The position numbers and the translations under genes are program-made. A stretch of DNA of 64,000 bases, from assembly GCA_964036155.1 (NCBI GenBank), contig OZ038422.1:16763201-16827200 (forward strand), given 5' to 3'. Source of the stretch: Diploscapter coronatus (taxonomy: Eukaryota; Nematoda; Chromadorea; Rhabditida; Rhabditidae). Numbering within the stretch: the first letter of the stretch is position 1; each line of letters starts with the position of its first letter. Below are positions 10,837-22,375 of this stretch, piece by piece. The notes beneath the pieces are model-generated. The model did no database searches. It saw only the letters and a program-made list of their open reading frames with translations, and was not told where the DNA came from.

Positions 10837-13800
10837 ATGTCGTTCCTGAAGAATCGCAAGGGATTCAAGTTCAACGTCGATCTGCAGGTATTCGTCGATT
10901 AATATGGTTTATTTTTTAATCTTATTTTATTGGCATTTCATCCTTTAATTATGGTTTTCCTTCGACATTGATTTGAGAAAGTTGGAAACTAGGAATATTC
11001 GGAATATAGCAGTTCTCATATCACTTTCGAATGCATCGATTTCCCTAAAATTGCTTACTTTCAGGTGACGAGCATAAGCGACGTGCCGCTCGTGAATGCG
11101 GTGCTGTTCGCGAAAGTGCGTCTGCTGGAAGGAGGCAGTTTCGAGGACGCCACCGAGCGAGTCGATGTGTCGAACCACGGAGCCTCGTTCTCTCACAGAT
11201 TCTCCTTCTCCTGCAAAATTCCCTCCGATCCATTGACTGGGATTCTCGAACGGTGCAACTGCAGGATTTCTGTCAGGAAGGTCGGTATATTTCGTCTTAT
11301 TATTATTCTAGTATTTTCTCCCATAAATCCGAAATTGTTTTATGATATCAAAAAACGAATAATTGTGATCTGTTCGCCTAAAAATCAATAATGATCCGTT
11401 CTTCATACCTGCATAGACTATTGATTCGAGTTTAGGAGCAGCGTGGTGGTCGTTCCTACGCGAAACTCGGGTATGTCGACGTGAATCTGGCTGAATTCGC
11501 CGCTTCTGGAGTCGAAGGTATTTTTCTCCTATACTTTTTTTATTAGAATTTTTACTACTTTTCATATTTACCGTATACTTTTTACAAGAGATGTTCCCAC
11601 ATAGAAACTTACACATTTTGATGAGACCTCCCAAATAGGGTTTTTTTTTTATTATGCTGACTACGCGATTCTAAAGTCAAAAAGTGCCTAATCCCATTCA
11701 AAAGCCTGGAACTTCGCGTTGAATTTGATTTCTCCCTTGTATTGCAAACTTGAAAAAAATACATGGTTTTACAAGTAGAACAGCTTCATTTCTCATACAA
11801 AACACGAGTGAAAAGCACTTTCTGACTTCACCATCGTGATCCTCGTCATAAAAATCCACTATTTGGAAAGTTTCATCAAGATTCATGAATTCCTATGTGG
11901 AAACTTCCCTCCTTGTCAATGCCATCTGATCTGACTAAGGGCGTTCGAGAATTTTGTTCCATTCCGAAAATCTCAAAAATTATTTCTGAACCTGACGATT
12001 AGATAATGAATACAGGGGATCAAATATCGTTTAAATATTCTTTTTTCTTGAAGACATTCAATTGTTCAGGCATCAGCCGGTCATACCTGCTGAGTGGCTA
12101 CAGTCTGAATCAGCGGCAAGACAATTCAAAAGTGCAGATCAAAGTGACCATGAACCATCAGAGTGCCGATCCCTTCTTCAGAGTGTAGGAGCTATTCATT
12201 TTATACGATTTATCCCCAATGAATGAATGCAATTGCAGTCCCCGAATTGCGGGTCAAATAGAGGACAGGAATCTGAATCCACTCGATCGGAAGGCACCGC
12301 AAGTGGCTGGGGACGATGAAACAGCGGCTGTGGTCTTTCGGAATCAACCGACTGAAGCTGGTGAGTTGGATTAGAAATTTCATTTTATCTTAATACCGTG
12401 CTGCATCAAAGTGAATTGAAAACAATGAATGGAGTCAATTTTGTCCCAATCTTTCTTCAGACCATCTTATTTTAGCTTTCGAAAGAAAAATATGGCTTTT
12501 TGAACACGCCGATGAGGTGTGGCAAATTGAAATCGTGTATTTAGATAGAGGAGTTAGGACTAGGGATGGGAAATTTGCTTTCAAAATGATAAGTACGCCG
12601 ATCTGCAGTTTGAAACCAGATTTAGCCTATCAAATCCAACCCTATCTTTTTCATATTCATTTTCCAATTTGATACATTACCAGCGTATTCAAAAAAGCCG
12701 AAAGTATGATGATGAATACCAATTTTTCACAATGAACTCTACAGAATCGTCTTCAATCGCAGCGAGCGCATCGACAGCGAACGACGATTCTCCGAGCGAG
12801 TCACAGAAGAGGTCGATGACGACATCTGTCACTTCGAGTGCAACCACAGGGGCTCCCACTCTGAGGCGGCTCAGTCAGGACAGATCCAATGCACCCAGAG
12901 TGCAGAGCACACGGTAAGAAATCTCTTCGCTTTGACGATGATCTATTTACATCTTTCTTGATAAATGAATCAAAATTAGAGAATAGACTCGTTATTCTAG
13001 AAACTAGAATCAGCCCCTTCTTCATCATTGGTTATTCACTCTTGGCAATGACAAATTTTACTCAAATTTTGCAATAGAATAGATTTCGAAGCAGACATTA
13101 GTGTATTATCGTGCTCACCATTTGTATTCGGCTCTAAAAATAGCGTGCTCTAAACCGAAAACTTACTATAGTAAATGAGAAAATTATTTCCTATCTCGCC
13201 CATCGAAGGGAGAAAAGAAAAGTCGACAAGGCTCTCATTTTCGTTAGGTCGACTTCATACATTCATTTAACTTCAACTTATACATATCTTATCCCTCTTC
13301 TTTATCCTATCTTGGAAAGTTCGCTTGTAATTTGCATAATCATTTCACATTAAAGATGGTTTGATACAAATAATATAATGGCGCTTGAAATGTCTCAAAC
13401 TTGTAACAGATGAAGGTAGTATCCGATACATGATTTCTTCTATGGAGTTATTACTTTGGTGCGCAGCGATCGTTCCTCGAGTAGGGGTATTGGGGTTTAG
13501 AGGTCGCTTATTTCAACGCTGAATACTAACGGTGAGCACAGCACTCGTGTAGTTTTCGTCGTTCTTGATTTTCTGTTCGACCCTTTTCAAAATCGTCTTA
13601 CTAATATACATATATATATTTTAAGAATCGACGCTGGCTGTGTGATCGACAAGATGTTGGAGGAGAGTCGGATTGCCGACGAAGCCGCAGGGGAATTGGA
13701 GGATGACGAGCGGGATGGGCTGTCGCTGTACGTGGACAGGGAGGGCAGACCCATCGTGGGAGGGGCACCAAGTAATTCGACGCACAACTCCTTGTCTCGT

Positions 13801-13854
13801 TCTGGGCACATTCATCTACCGCCCCCATCTTCTTCGACTTCTTCAGTTCCATGA
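10837..13854 (+). CDS. FAM102A: EEIG1/FAM102 family protein with N-terminal C2 (NT-C2) domain
   Basis: Seven exons: 10837-10887, 11065-11280, 11436-11517, 12070-12184, 12239-12360, 12745-12913 and 13626-13854, summing to 984 bases (327 residues). The start MSFLKNRKGFKFNVDLQ, then VPLVNAVLFAKVRLLEGGSF, FSFSCKIPSDPLTGILERC, SYAKLGYVDVNLAEFAASG and QRQDNSKVQIKVTM follow the vertebrate FAM102A/EEIG1 N-terminal domain closely. The middle (residues about 160-250) is Ser/Thr-rich and disordered. The C-terminal part has the acidic DDERDGLSLYVDREG block that resembles the family's end. NT-C2 domains are membrane or protein-interaction modules; EEIG1 is known as an oestrogen-induced factor in osteoclast signalling, but a worm role cannot be read from sequence. 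A TTCAG splice site precedes the ATG by about 40 bases. Confidence 0.9.
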
Positions 13855-15154
13855 ACCTTGGGCTATTTATGTGTGTCAGGTGTAGCCTATTTGTGTTCAT
13901 TTTAATTTTTCTTTCATGCGATTTGGATTCTTTAAAAATTGCCACATGACTATAAGAAAAAGTCGTTGCGATTGATGGCGAGAATTTCGTCGAATTAAAA
14001 AAGAATCGAAATTATTGTTTTCTTTTCTAGCTGAGCAATCAAATTGTGCAAGTGACTTCCTTATCGAATTCAATCAAAGCAATAAGTCATCTTTTATTTC
14101 AGTTCAAAATTCTAGCAAATATATTCAATCTTCTCTTTCTTTAGCATTTTGACATATGACTCAAATCGCATAATGATGCGGATCCATCAGAATCGTTGCT
14201 GTTGTTCTATTCGTTGTGATAGTGTTTTCTACCGGTTGCAATTAGGAAATTACGAAGAATAATGAGATGTGAATATCAGAAGAAGAATAGGAGTGGCTTA
14301 TTTCTGATATAAATCAAATGATAAAATATCCTTTCTTCTTTTGGCTTGTCATATCCAATTCAATCATCTTACAAAACGATTATTGCATTGCGCTGTTCTA
14401 CGAGGTTTCATCCCCATTTTTCGTTATAAATCTTCACATCGTCACACTTCAATGTTTTTTATAGATATTCTTAAATTTTCTGACGAAGTGATTTATTTTA
14501 AGAAAAAAACTATTGGACTTCTAGTGTCAGCTATTATTTATACTGTTAGCTGCTGGTTTCTTGGAAAGATGACCTATAAGATAATGGGAGAAGAAAGTAG
14601 GATATCTCTTTCGTCTCTGTTTATTTTTGTTTGCAATTCCGAGATATCAGCCAATTTTCTATGTTTACATCTTTCGAATCAACAGTTCATCTTTCTTCAT
14701 CTCATCTTTATTGTCGTTTCTCCAATTCTCTCACCCCCACTGTGGTTTTCGTTTATCGTTTTAGTTAACCGAATCGGGTTGTTTTGAGCCTTTCGGCTGC
14801 AGAAATACGCTAACTTTGCCGACAGAAGCATTTCCTATTTCATTTCCTTTTCCTCTTCCTATTTGATTTTATATTCCTTGCGAGGCCCTTTAGATGAAGA
14901 AACACTAATGATGCCTCCTTCTGTGACCATTATTTATATTACTTATTGTGTATAATAGGAGGTAGCAAATACATGCTGGAAATTAATAATAGTAATAAAA
15001 GAAGTTTAAAGGTGTTTGGTTTTCGGATTAGCTGAGCATGAATTGGATCGGTTCAACCCGCAATGCAATTACCTCTTTCCCGTTCTCTCGAATTGATTGT
15101 TGACGAAAAACGTGCACATTTCAGTCTGCCCGTCAGCGGTGCACAGTGCGCACA
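13855..15154. other. Intergenic: FAM102 3' region and galactokinase upstream region
   Basis: No gene is supported. A plus-strand open frame at 14341-14787 is T-rich, starts in likely 3' UTR sequence and shows no recognisable domain, so I leave it out. The end of the stretch contains TTTCAG at 15119-15124, the leader acceptor for galactokinase. Confidence 0.5.
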
Positions 15155-17822
15155 ATGATCGAAGAGGCAGAACCAATGACGAGCAGTATCGAAGAAACCA
15201 AGGATGAGGTAGGATTTTGAAAATGCATCAACATTGAAAGCAGTTAGAAGGCGGAAATGCTTGGAGTGAGCCGAGATATTTCGTTTCTAATAAATATGAA
15301 ATCGTGTTCTTCATGGAACATCTTCTTTGGAAACTATTCAAGATTCGAATTATTCTCGCTCCAAATTAGAAACTCGAGAAGGAGTATTTCATAGCTTTTA
15401 CAAACACATTTCGAATTTTAAGGTATTTTATTTTACCTGAGAATTACGAAGACGTATTTTTAGCAGATATCTTTCAAAAATTCCCTTTGCACTTTATAAA
15501 ATAGGATGTGGACGAGCCTGAAGTAGCGAATGCGAAGCACTCGGTCGTGAGGGAAGCCTATGAAATGTTCGTCAGCCACTTTGGATCTGTCAATATCACC
15601 GGTAGGGAATCGGGTCAGTAATTAGAATCAACTTGATTTGCAGAAATCCACTGCTCAATTGCTCCCGGACGGGTGAATTTGATTGGAGAGCACATAGACT
15701 ATGCAGATGGATTTGTGCTGCCTATGGTATGATTTTTTTTTTTTAATTTAATTTATTGACACTTTAATATTTTTATTTTTTTTTGAGATGTTAAAGTTTT
15801 TTAAATTTGTCTCTTTAAATAATCAGATAAACTGAATTTTGAAGATCAAATTCTCCAGTTATTTTCGATTGACGATATTCATAATAGTTGTATTTTCAGA
15901 ACATACCTTATTACACAGTAGTTATTGGTCGTCCTGCCTCAGATCAGGACAGAGCTCATTCAGTTGTCTATTCAACGCATTTCTGCCAGTCCACCGAACT
16001 GAAATTGCCTTACCAGGAATCGGCTAAAACTGTAAGTTATTTAGTCTCATTTGTTTGAAGATTGTTTTATTTTTTCAGGCCTCAAGTTGGGCTCGTTATG
16101 TAGGAGGGGTGTTGGCAGTGGCGAATTCGACTCGATCATACGACATTCTAGTGCACAACACCCTACCAATTGGGGCAGGCCTGAGCAGCTCTGCTTCTGT
16201 CGAATTGGCAACGCTATATTTCATGGATCAATTCGAATTACCGGGTAATTTTTAACCTTTATTTTATTCACTCACTTCTACTTGAACAATGGGAAAGATA
16301 GACTTTCTTTACGTGTTTTCACAAATCGCATTTCCATATCTCGATATTCGAATTTAGATATTAAGATAACTCTTATACGAAATTTTCAATAGAAATAATC
16401 AAGAAAAAAAATGAAAATTTATCTTTGTAATTTAGCAATGGATCGAAGTCGGCTAGACTCCTCGCTGTTGTGTCGGAAAGCGGAACACGAATATGCGCAT
16501 GTGCCTTGTGGATATATGGATCAGATGGTCATTGGGCTCGGCAGATCTGCTCACGCACTGCTTATTGATTGTCGGTATGTTGATTATTTTCCGAAGATTG
16601 AAATGGCGACTTTTCTCTCAAGACATGGGAAGTAAAAAGAAAATGAGAGTTTCTGATATAAAATGATCAATAGTTAATTTTTAGTGCTATCAGTTTTCTA
16701 TTTAGTTCCCTGCACACGACCCATATTCCCCTCGTAATTGCTCCATCTGCAATTTTCCTCATCACAAACAGCGGAGTCAAACACGAATTGGCTGGCGGAG
16801 AGTATGCGAAACGGAAGACGGCAATCGATGAAGCACTCAAAAGGTTCAAATTTGTATAACTTCATTTATTTATTTATTTATGAATTAAAATTGAATTATC
16901 TATACTTGAATTTTAACAGAAAATTCACCAACTTTAAAAGAATAAATGAAATTTTCTAGACTCGAGAAATCTTCATGGAGAGATGTAGATGTTGCTTTGC
17001 TAGAAGCGAACAAAAAGAAATTCAACGGGAAAATGTACGATTACGCACTGCATGTTGTAAGGAAACGAAAAGTTATTTCCTGAAATAATTAGATCAATTT
17101 CAGGTGGAAGAAACAGAACGAACAGAGAGGGCCGCAGTCGCTTTGCTCGACAATAACTTGGCTCTGTTTGGAAAACTAATGACAGACAGTCATTGCTCAT
17201 TGCGGTAAAATCACTCATGTCATACAAACGATGAAGATATTTTTTAGTGACAAGTACGATGTTTCCTGTCAAGAAATTGATCAATTGGTCGATTTGGCTC
17301 TCAGTGTCGATGGTGTTTATGGGTCGAGGTTAGAATTTCTTATTCTAAACTTTATTCTTTCAAGATTCCTACAAATCTATCATTTATCATACCATAAAAA
17401 TGAAAAATTGAGAAAATTCTATTTTTTTTTTTTAATTTTTGTGAAAGAACGAATTTAGAATAACTGGAGGCGGCTTCGGTGGCTGCACGATCAGTCTCTG
17501 CAGCAGTCAAAAAGTCGCCGAGCTCAAAGAGAAGTTATTGGTAATTTTTCGTTTTCATCTGGCCCCTTTTTTCAAGAAATTCGAAATAACGGAGCTATCA
17601 ATGTCGTAACTTCATTCAATTAACATATAGCAATATTCAATTGAATTTTTTTTTTTTATAATTCCCGAAAAATACTCGTGCCTTTACATTTTTCATTCAT
17701 TTTACAATTTTCAGGAGGAATATTCGCACCCCCAATCCCTGTCATTTCTGGAATGTCAGCCTGTGGGCGGAGTTTCGTCTGCTTCCCTCGGGTTCCTCGC
17801 GTCCGTGTTTGATTCTGCTTGA
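15155..17822 (+). CDS. GALK1: Galactokinase (GHMP kinase, GALK1 type)
   Basis: Twelve exons: 15155-15208, 15505-15601, 15644-15726, 15900-16031, 16079-16244, 16436-16574, 16706-16843, 16960-17056, 17104-17204, 17248-17328, 17459-17540 and 17715-17822; 1278 bases, 425 residues. It phosphorylates galactose at C1 with ATP, the first committed step of the Leloir pathway, in the cytosol. The galactokinase signature [20 protein letters not shown] is in exon 3. The GHMP ATP-binding loop [14 protein letters not shown] is in exon 5. PCGYMDQ, holding the expected catalytic Asp region, is in exon 6. The C-terminal GHMP motif TGGGFGGC is in exon 11. Similarity to GALK1 rather than GALK2 is suggested by HALLIDCRS and [26 protein letters not shown] lies about 30 bases before the ATG. 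Length is normal and nothing is missing. Confidence 0.95.
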
Positions 17823-18941
17823 AGAAATATTGCATTTCGAGTTTAAGAATCGAATTCATCAAGGAAAGATATTTGAGAATTTCGATTCTTACACACGAAT
17901 TCGTTTCATGTGCTCAAAATCCAAAGTATTTCATTTACAAATCACTTATATTCTCGTCAGAAAGAAGTCAAAGCTACAAGATTCGTTCCATTTATTTGTC
18001 ATTTTGTGTGTGCGTGTGTGTGTGTGTGAAATGCGTGTTCCTTGCCTTTCTCAATTATCCACGACATTTTCAACAAATTCAAATGATAATTTTTATGAAA
18101 TCTGCAAAGATAAAATTGCATCAAGTAAAAATTATAAATTATAATAGAAATTTTAGAATCAAACTGTAAAAGCAGAGAACAAGAATAAATAAAATGTTGG
18201 ATAAAAAAGTAATCCCGCTGATAAAAATATGAAAAGATAGACACCGCAGTACATTTAGGGAAAGGAAAGAAATGGATAGAAAGTTGAATCAAAGATTCGA
18301 AATAAACTTAAAAATTAGAAAATATTGTGAAAAAACACTTGTGTAATTTTTCCAATCTACAGATTTATATCAAATTCTTTGATTCAACAACTAGTTGATC
18401 CATGAATGAAAAATGTTTGACTCGAAGTAAATTGCAAAAGTAAGGAAACTTGAATAACTTCCTCGAAAATTTCCCTGAAATCACTTTAATTTGTAAAATT
18501 CATCTACTCTTCAGTAAAATAGCCAATATGAAGGTGGAAAAGTAAATGAACTTAAGAAATAGATCTTGGGGAAAATTTTACAGGGAAAAAGTTGAATAGA
18601 ACAGAGGAAATTGATCGACAATCGAGAAGAGTGACATAGTGACTTGGATATTTTGATAATCGGAAGATAAAATTGACAAATAGAAGAAATCTATCAAATC
18701 TAATCATCTATTTATGTAAGATTGTACGAAATAATTCAATTCTGGAAAATTCTCATTTTGATGGAAATGATGCGAGAAGCATGCAAAAGGGAGAGGCGGA
18801 TTGTGACTTGAGGGAAGAAAAGGGAGAATACACTAACATGTTCTGCAGATTGCAGTTAATATGGGAGGGAGGAAAATCAAGTGGCTAGTACAGTAGCACA
18901 ATGATCTCTACCTTCGATTCCATTCTCCTGTCTGATTCCAT
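17823..18941. other. Intergenic between convergent galactokinase and SURF4 genes; GT microsatellite
   Basis: The two genes end towards each other. A (TG)n run with one interruption covers about 18005-18028. The rest is AT-rich, probably two 3' UTRs, with no supported gene. Confidence 0.5.
18005..18028. repeat. (TG)n microsatellite
   Basis: Twelve dinucleotides with one C interruption, in the 3' intergenic region after galactokinase. Confidence 0.9.
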
Positions 18942-21230
18942 CTACCATCGCTTCTTATAGTCATCCACACTCACTCCGCCTGGGCCGTATGCAATCACCA
19001 GAAGCAGACCTGAGAATATTTAATGGTTAAAATTTTCAAAAATCTTGACTTTCTTGAAACAATATTCAAAGGAAAATTTTAGTAGAATAGAGAATTATAG
19101 TTCAACTTTTCAATTTGTTAAAATTTTGTTCGAATAAATTGACGGAAAAAAAATCTACCTCCAATGACAGACATGGTCTGGAAGAAGTCGTATTTCATGA
19201 AATCTCGGTAGAATCGATCAGCTGGAATGCTCCACCTGAAAGGATAAGAATAAATTGGGAGAAATTATTCTTTCGAAAAATCGTTTTAGAACTAAGGAAT
19301 CAATTTCTATTTTGATCATTTCTTTAATGAAAGATTCAAGCGTTTTTTTTTTTTTTTTATATCTCATCATTCTATCAATGAAGTTGAAATGAGAGAATAG
19401 CTTGTATAAATTCGATCATACCAAGCATTGAGGTAGAGATTGAGGAAGAAGAGCCAGATGACGAGGGCCATTGCAGAGAGCTTGGTCTTGTAGCCCACGG
19501 ACACCAGCACAATCAGACCGAATCCAACCACTATTTCGATTATCTGAATATTCATTATTACGAATTGGAATGAAAAATGTGCAGCTAATTTACTCCTTAT
19601 TCAGTCTATGCATACGGTGAACGTGAATTTTGTCTTCGAAATACTCATAAATAGCAAACTTATCCATGCGCACCAGATATTTCAAAAATAAAAATAAAAA
19701 CGAAAAAGTAAAAATTTATAAACACACAAGTTTACCTGAATGAAATTCATTTCGAAGTGCATGAGAGAGGCGAACATGAAGATGAGCAGAACACGACCGG
19801 CAAGAAGCATGTACGTCTTGGGCTGCAACAAATTCACTCGTTTAATTTATAAAGGAAGAGTATTTCTACCTTATTTGAATCGCCCATAGTGGGGACTCCA
19901 GCGAACAGCGAACTCTTCTCTTCCTGCGCTTCGGCCAGAAGCAGCAAAAGACCACCACCGACGGCTACGTTTCTAAAAAGAATAGAAGTTTTTGGAGAAT
20001 TAAATCGATGAGTCATTACAAAATCTTTATTGTCTTTTTCTAATTATTTTTCAAAAGTTTCAGAAGATCATTTTTAGTCAAACAAGCCCATCAATCTTTT
20101 CTTTCAATTATTATTACTGAAAACAACAAAACATCTGCATACCTAGCAAGGAATTTCAGATCCCACAGAATATGATAAGCGATTGTCTGCAGAACGACTA
20201 TCGAGGCCAGAATTCCACAGGCAATCATTACCTTAAATAGCAAATAGAAAAGCTCAAACAATCCAAATATTACCTTCTTCCTGGCGAGAATCATGATGGA
20301 CGGGATAAGCTGACCGAAGAAGTTGTAGACGACGAACAGGGTCGAGAGGAACCAGCCGCACGACCACGATTCCTGCAAATTATGTTTAATTTAAATTTAT
20401 TAAGGAATGAGAATAAATATGATTCTTCGCAAATTTCAATTTTCCTAATTTATCGATCCAGAATTATTTTGTGGTTTTGAAAGGTACCTATGAATTTCAA
20501 TGCATTGTCCATTCCAATTAGTATTCAGCATTTTTGCATTTCGAATCGAATGTAATGATAAACAAACAATGGGCTGTTTGAAAATCAATTGTGCATGATC
20601 ACGAAAGCTGCGTTTTTTCATGATAAAAAAAAATTTTTTATGCAGGCAAAGAAAAGATAAAATTTGAATACTACAAATTTTAGCACTATCTTACAAAAAC
20701 GCAAAGATAGATAGAGTTTAGTTCTATCGAAAAACTCGAAATGGACAAGAAGAGTGCACAAATGCATAGCTAATTTTATCGTGAAAAATAACTCTGGAAT
20801 GCATGCACGATAATATTTCTTCACAATATCTTCACAAATATTTTTCAACCATGAAAAAGTCAATAGAACTTTAAATCCGACCTGCATGAACTGCCTCTGA
20901 TCGTCCCACTGGTGCCACATTCTGAAGCCGTCCTCGAGGAACGTCGAGATCAGACACGCGTGGGCCATGAAAGGCAGCCAGTGACGGATGCGACGGATCA
21001 CCTGAAGAGTAAAGTGGTCTCTTTGAAATCGAAGAAAAAATAAACCTAGTAATGATTATCGCCGAAAATCCAGTCTCAAAGCAGTCACAAATAAATTCAA
21101 CAAGAATTCCGGAATACTCCGGCAATAACCAATATTTTCCAATGAACAAATGTCGACTTACATCATCAGCGACGTCCTCTGCCTGCGAGATGAGTTCCCT
21201 TTGCTGACCGCTTGCACGGAATTGGTTCAT
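18942..21230 (-). CDS. Surf4: SURF4 family ER cargo receptor
   Basis: Nine exons: 21230-21162, 21001-20882, 20372-20274, 20231-20143, 19972-19870, 19822-19736, 19543-19422, 19235-19159 and 19009-18942; 834 bases, 277 residues, the usual length. Conserved blocks run through the whole protein: [99 protein letters not shown] and [15 protein letters not shown]. It should have several membrane helices and cycle between ER and Golgi, recruiting secretory cargo into COPII carriers. The C-terminal KKRW fits the KKxx ER-retrieval signal. The ATG lies 3 bases after TTGCAG (minus strand). [15 protein letters not shown] tail is nematode-like from my memory of the family. Confidence 0.95.
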
Positions 21231-22375
21231 TGCCTGCAATCCACGACAATTCGAGTGAAGTCGAGAGGGATAGTGAAACAAATTGAGAGCACGACAGGAA
21301 CGAAAAGAAATGCTAATTTGGACAGGCCAATTGGAAATGAGCCAATGAATGAATGATGAGCACGAAATTGTGGATGGAATCAAACTGCAAAATCAGCAAT
21401 TGCGAAGAAAAAGTGGGGGATGATTTGAAATCAGGAGAACTGATCGAGAGAAGATAAATTGTGATGAAGCTAAAAAGATAGCCATAAGCTGCTTGGCAAC
21501 CGAATAAAAGAAATTGTTCGGTTTTGGAAATTTAATAAGCGGATGCGTAGGAGAAAGAGTAGAAGGAAGAGAAATAGAGAAAGAGGAGGGGGAGAGAGAG
21601 AGACAGGCAACGCATACGCACGCTCTGCAGTGAGTTGGCCATTTCAAGGGAAAAAGAGGAGGAGTGAGAAGAAAGGAAGGAAATGAGAGGGAAAAGCATC
21701 GAAGCAGGCACACATTCAGGGTCCAGGTCTGGTCTGTCATTCATTCGTTTCGACCGGACCCGGTTTCCGATGCATTCCTTCCATTCTTCCATCTCTTTCC
21801 TTCCTTCCTTCCATTCTCTTTCCCTTCCTTTTCAATGACTCTCTGCCATGTTTCACTCATTTCACTCGACGTTTCATGCACTTTCTCTAGTGGTCAATTA
21901 ACCAATTTCAAAGCAAATTCACCCATTTAGTAGCACTTTCATTTTCTAAAATTTATTTCAGATTGCGTCACTTTGTAATCCGGCTTAAAACGGATAAACG
22001 GTAATCGTTAGGAGAATTCCTAGACAAGTAGCTTTGGGCACTAGAAAGTTTCACTGGTCTCATATGGTGTCATGGTATGAGTTGAAAGAGAAATCACTTA
22101 AATAAGTCGAAAAAACAAAAATAAATATAACTTAGGGTGGTGATAAAAAAAGGTAATATTGATAAAATTCTTAGTTTGATAAACCAAACCTAAAGTTAAA
22201 AAAGAAAAAAACTTGTCGAAATTTAGTAAAAAGGGTAATTTTGATAAAAATCTAAGTATGACAAGAAGAACGAACCGATTATGGCGAGTGGAAAATAGAA
22301 AGAGGGTAAGAGAAGATGAGAATAAATTATAGATTGAGCACTTGGATTGAGGACTGGCGGAAGGGGCTGCTTGAC
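21231..22375. other. Intergenic between SURF4 and the aminopeptidase, with purine and pyrimidine tracts
   Basis: A purine-rich tract (about 21537-21690, GA/GGA runs) is followed by a pyrimidine-rich tract (about 21756-21840, TTCC/TTCTT runs). No coding region is supported. Short open frames here are by-products of the tracts. Confidence 0.5.
21537..21840. repeat. Polypurine tract followed by polypyrimidine tract
   Basis: A GA/GGA-rich run of about 150 bases (21537-21690) and a TTCC/TTCT-rich run of about 85 bases (21756-21840) lie on the same strand, about 65 bases apart, upstream of SURF4. They are partly complementary when folded. Confidence 0.7.

Noticed and set aside
14341..14787. Plus-strand open frame of 148 codons after the FAM102 gene
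   Set aside because: T-rich, starts in likely 3' UTR sequence, gives a hydrophobic low-complexity product without motifs, and has no splice or context support.
21393..21930. Open frames on both strands near the SURF4 upstream region
   Set aside because: They come from the purine and pyrimidine tracts (Ser/Phe/Leu-rich or Glu/Arg-rich products).
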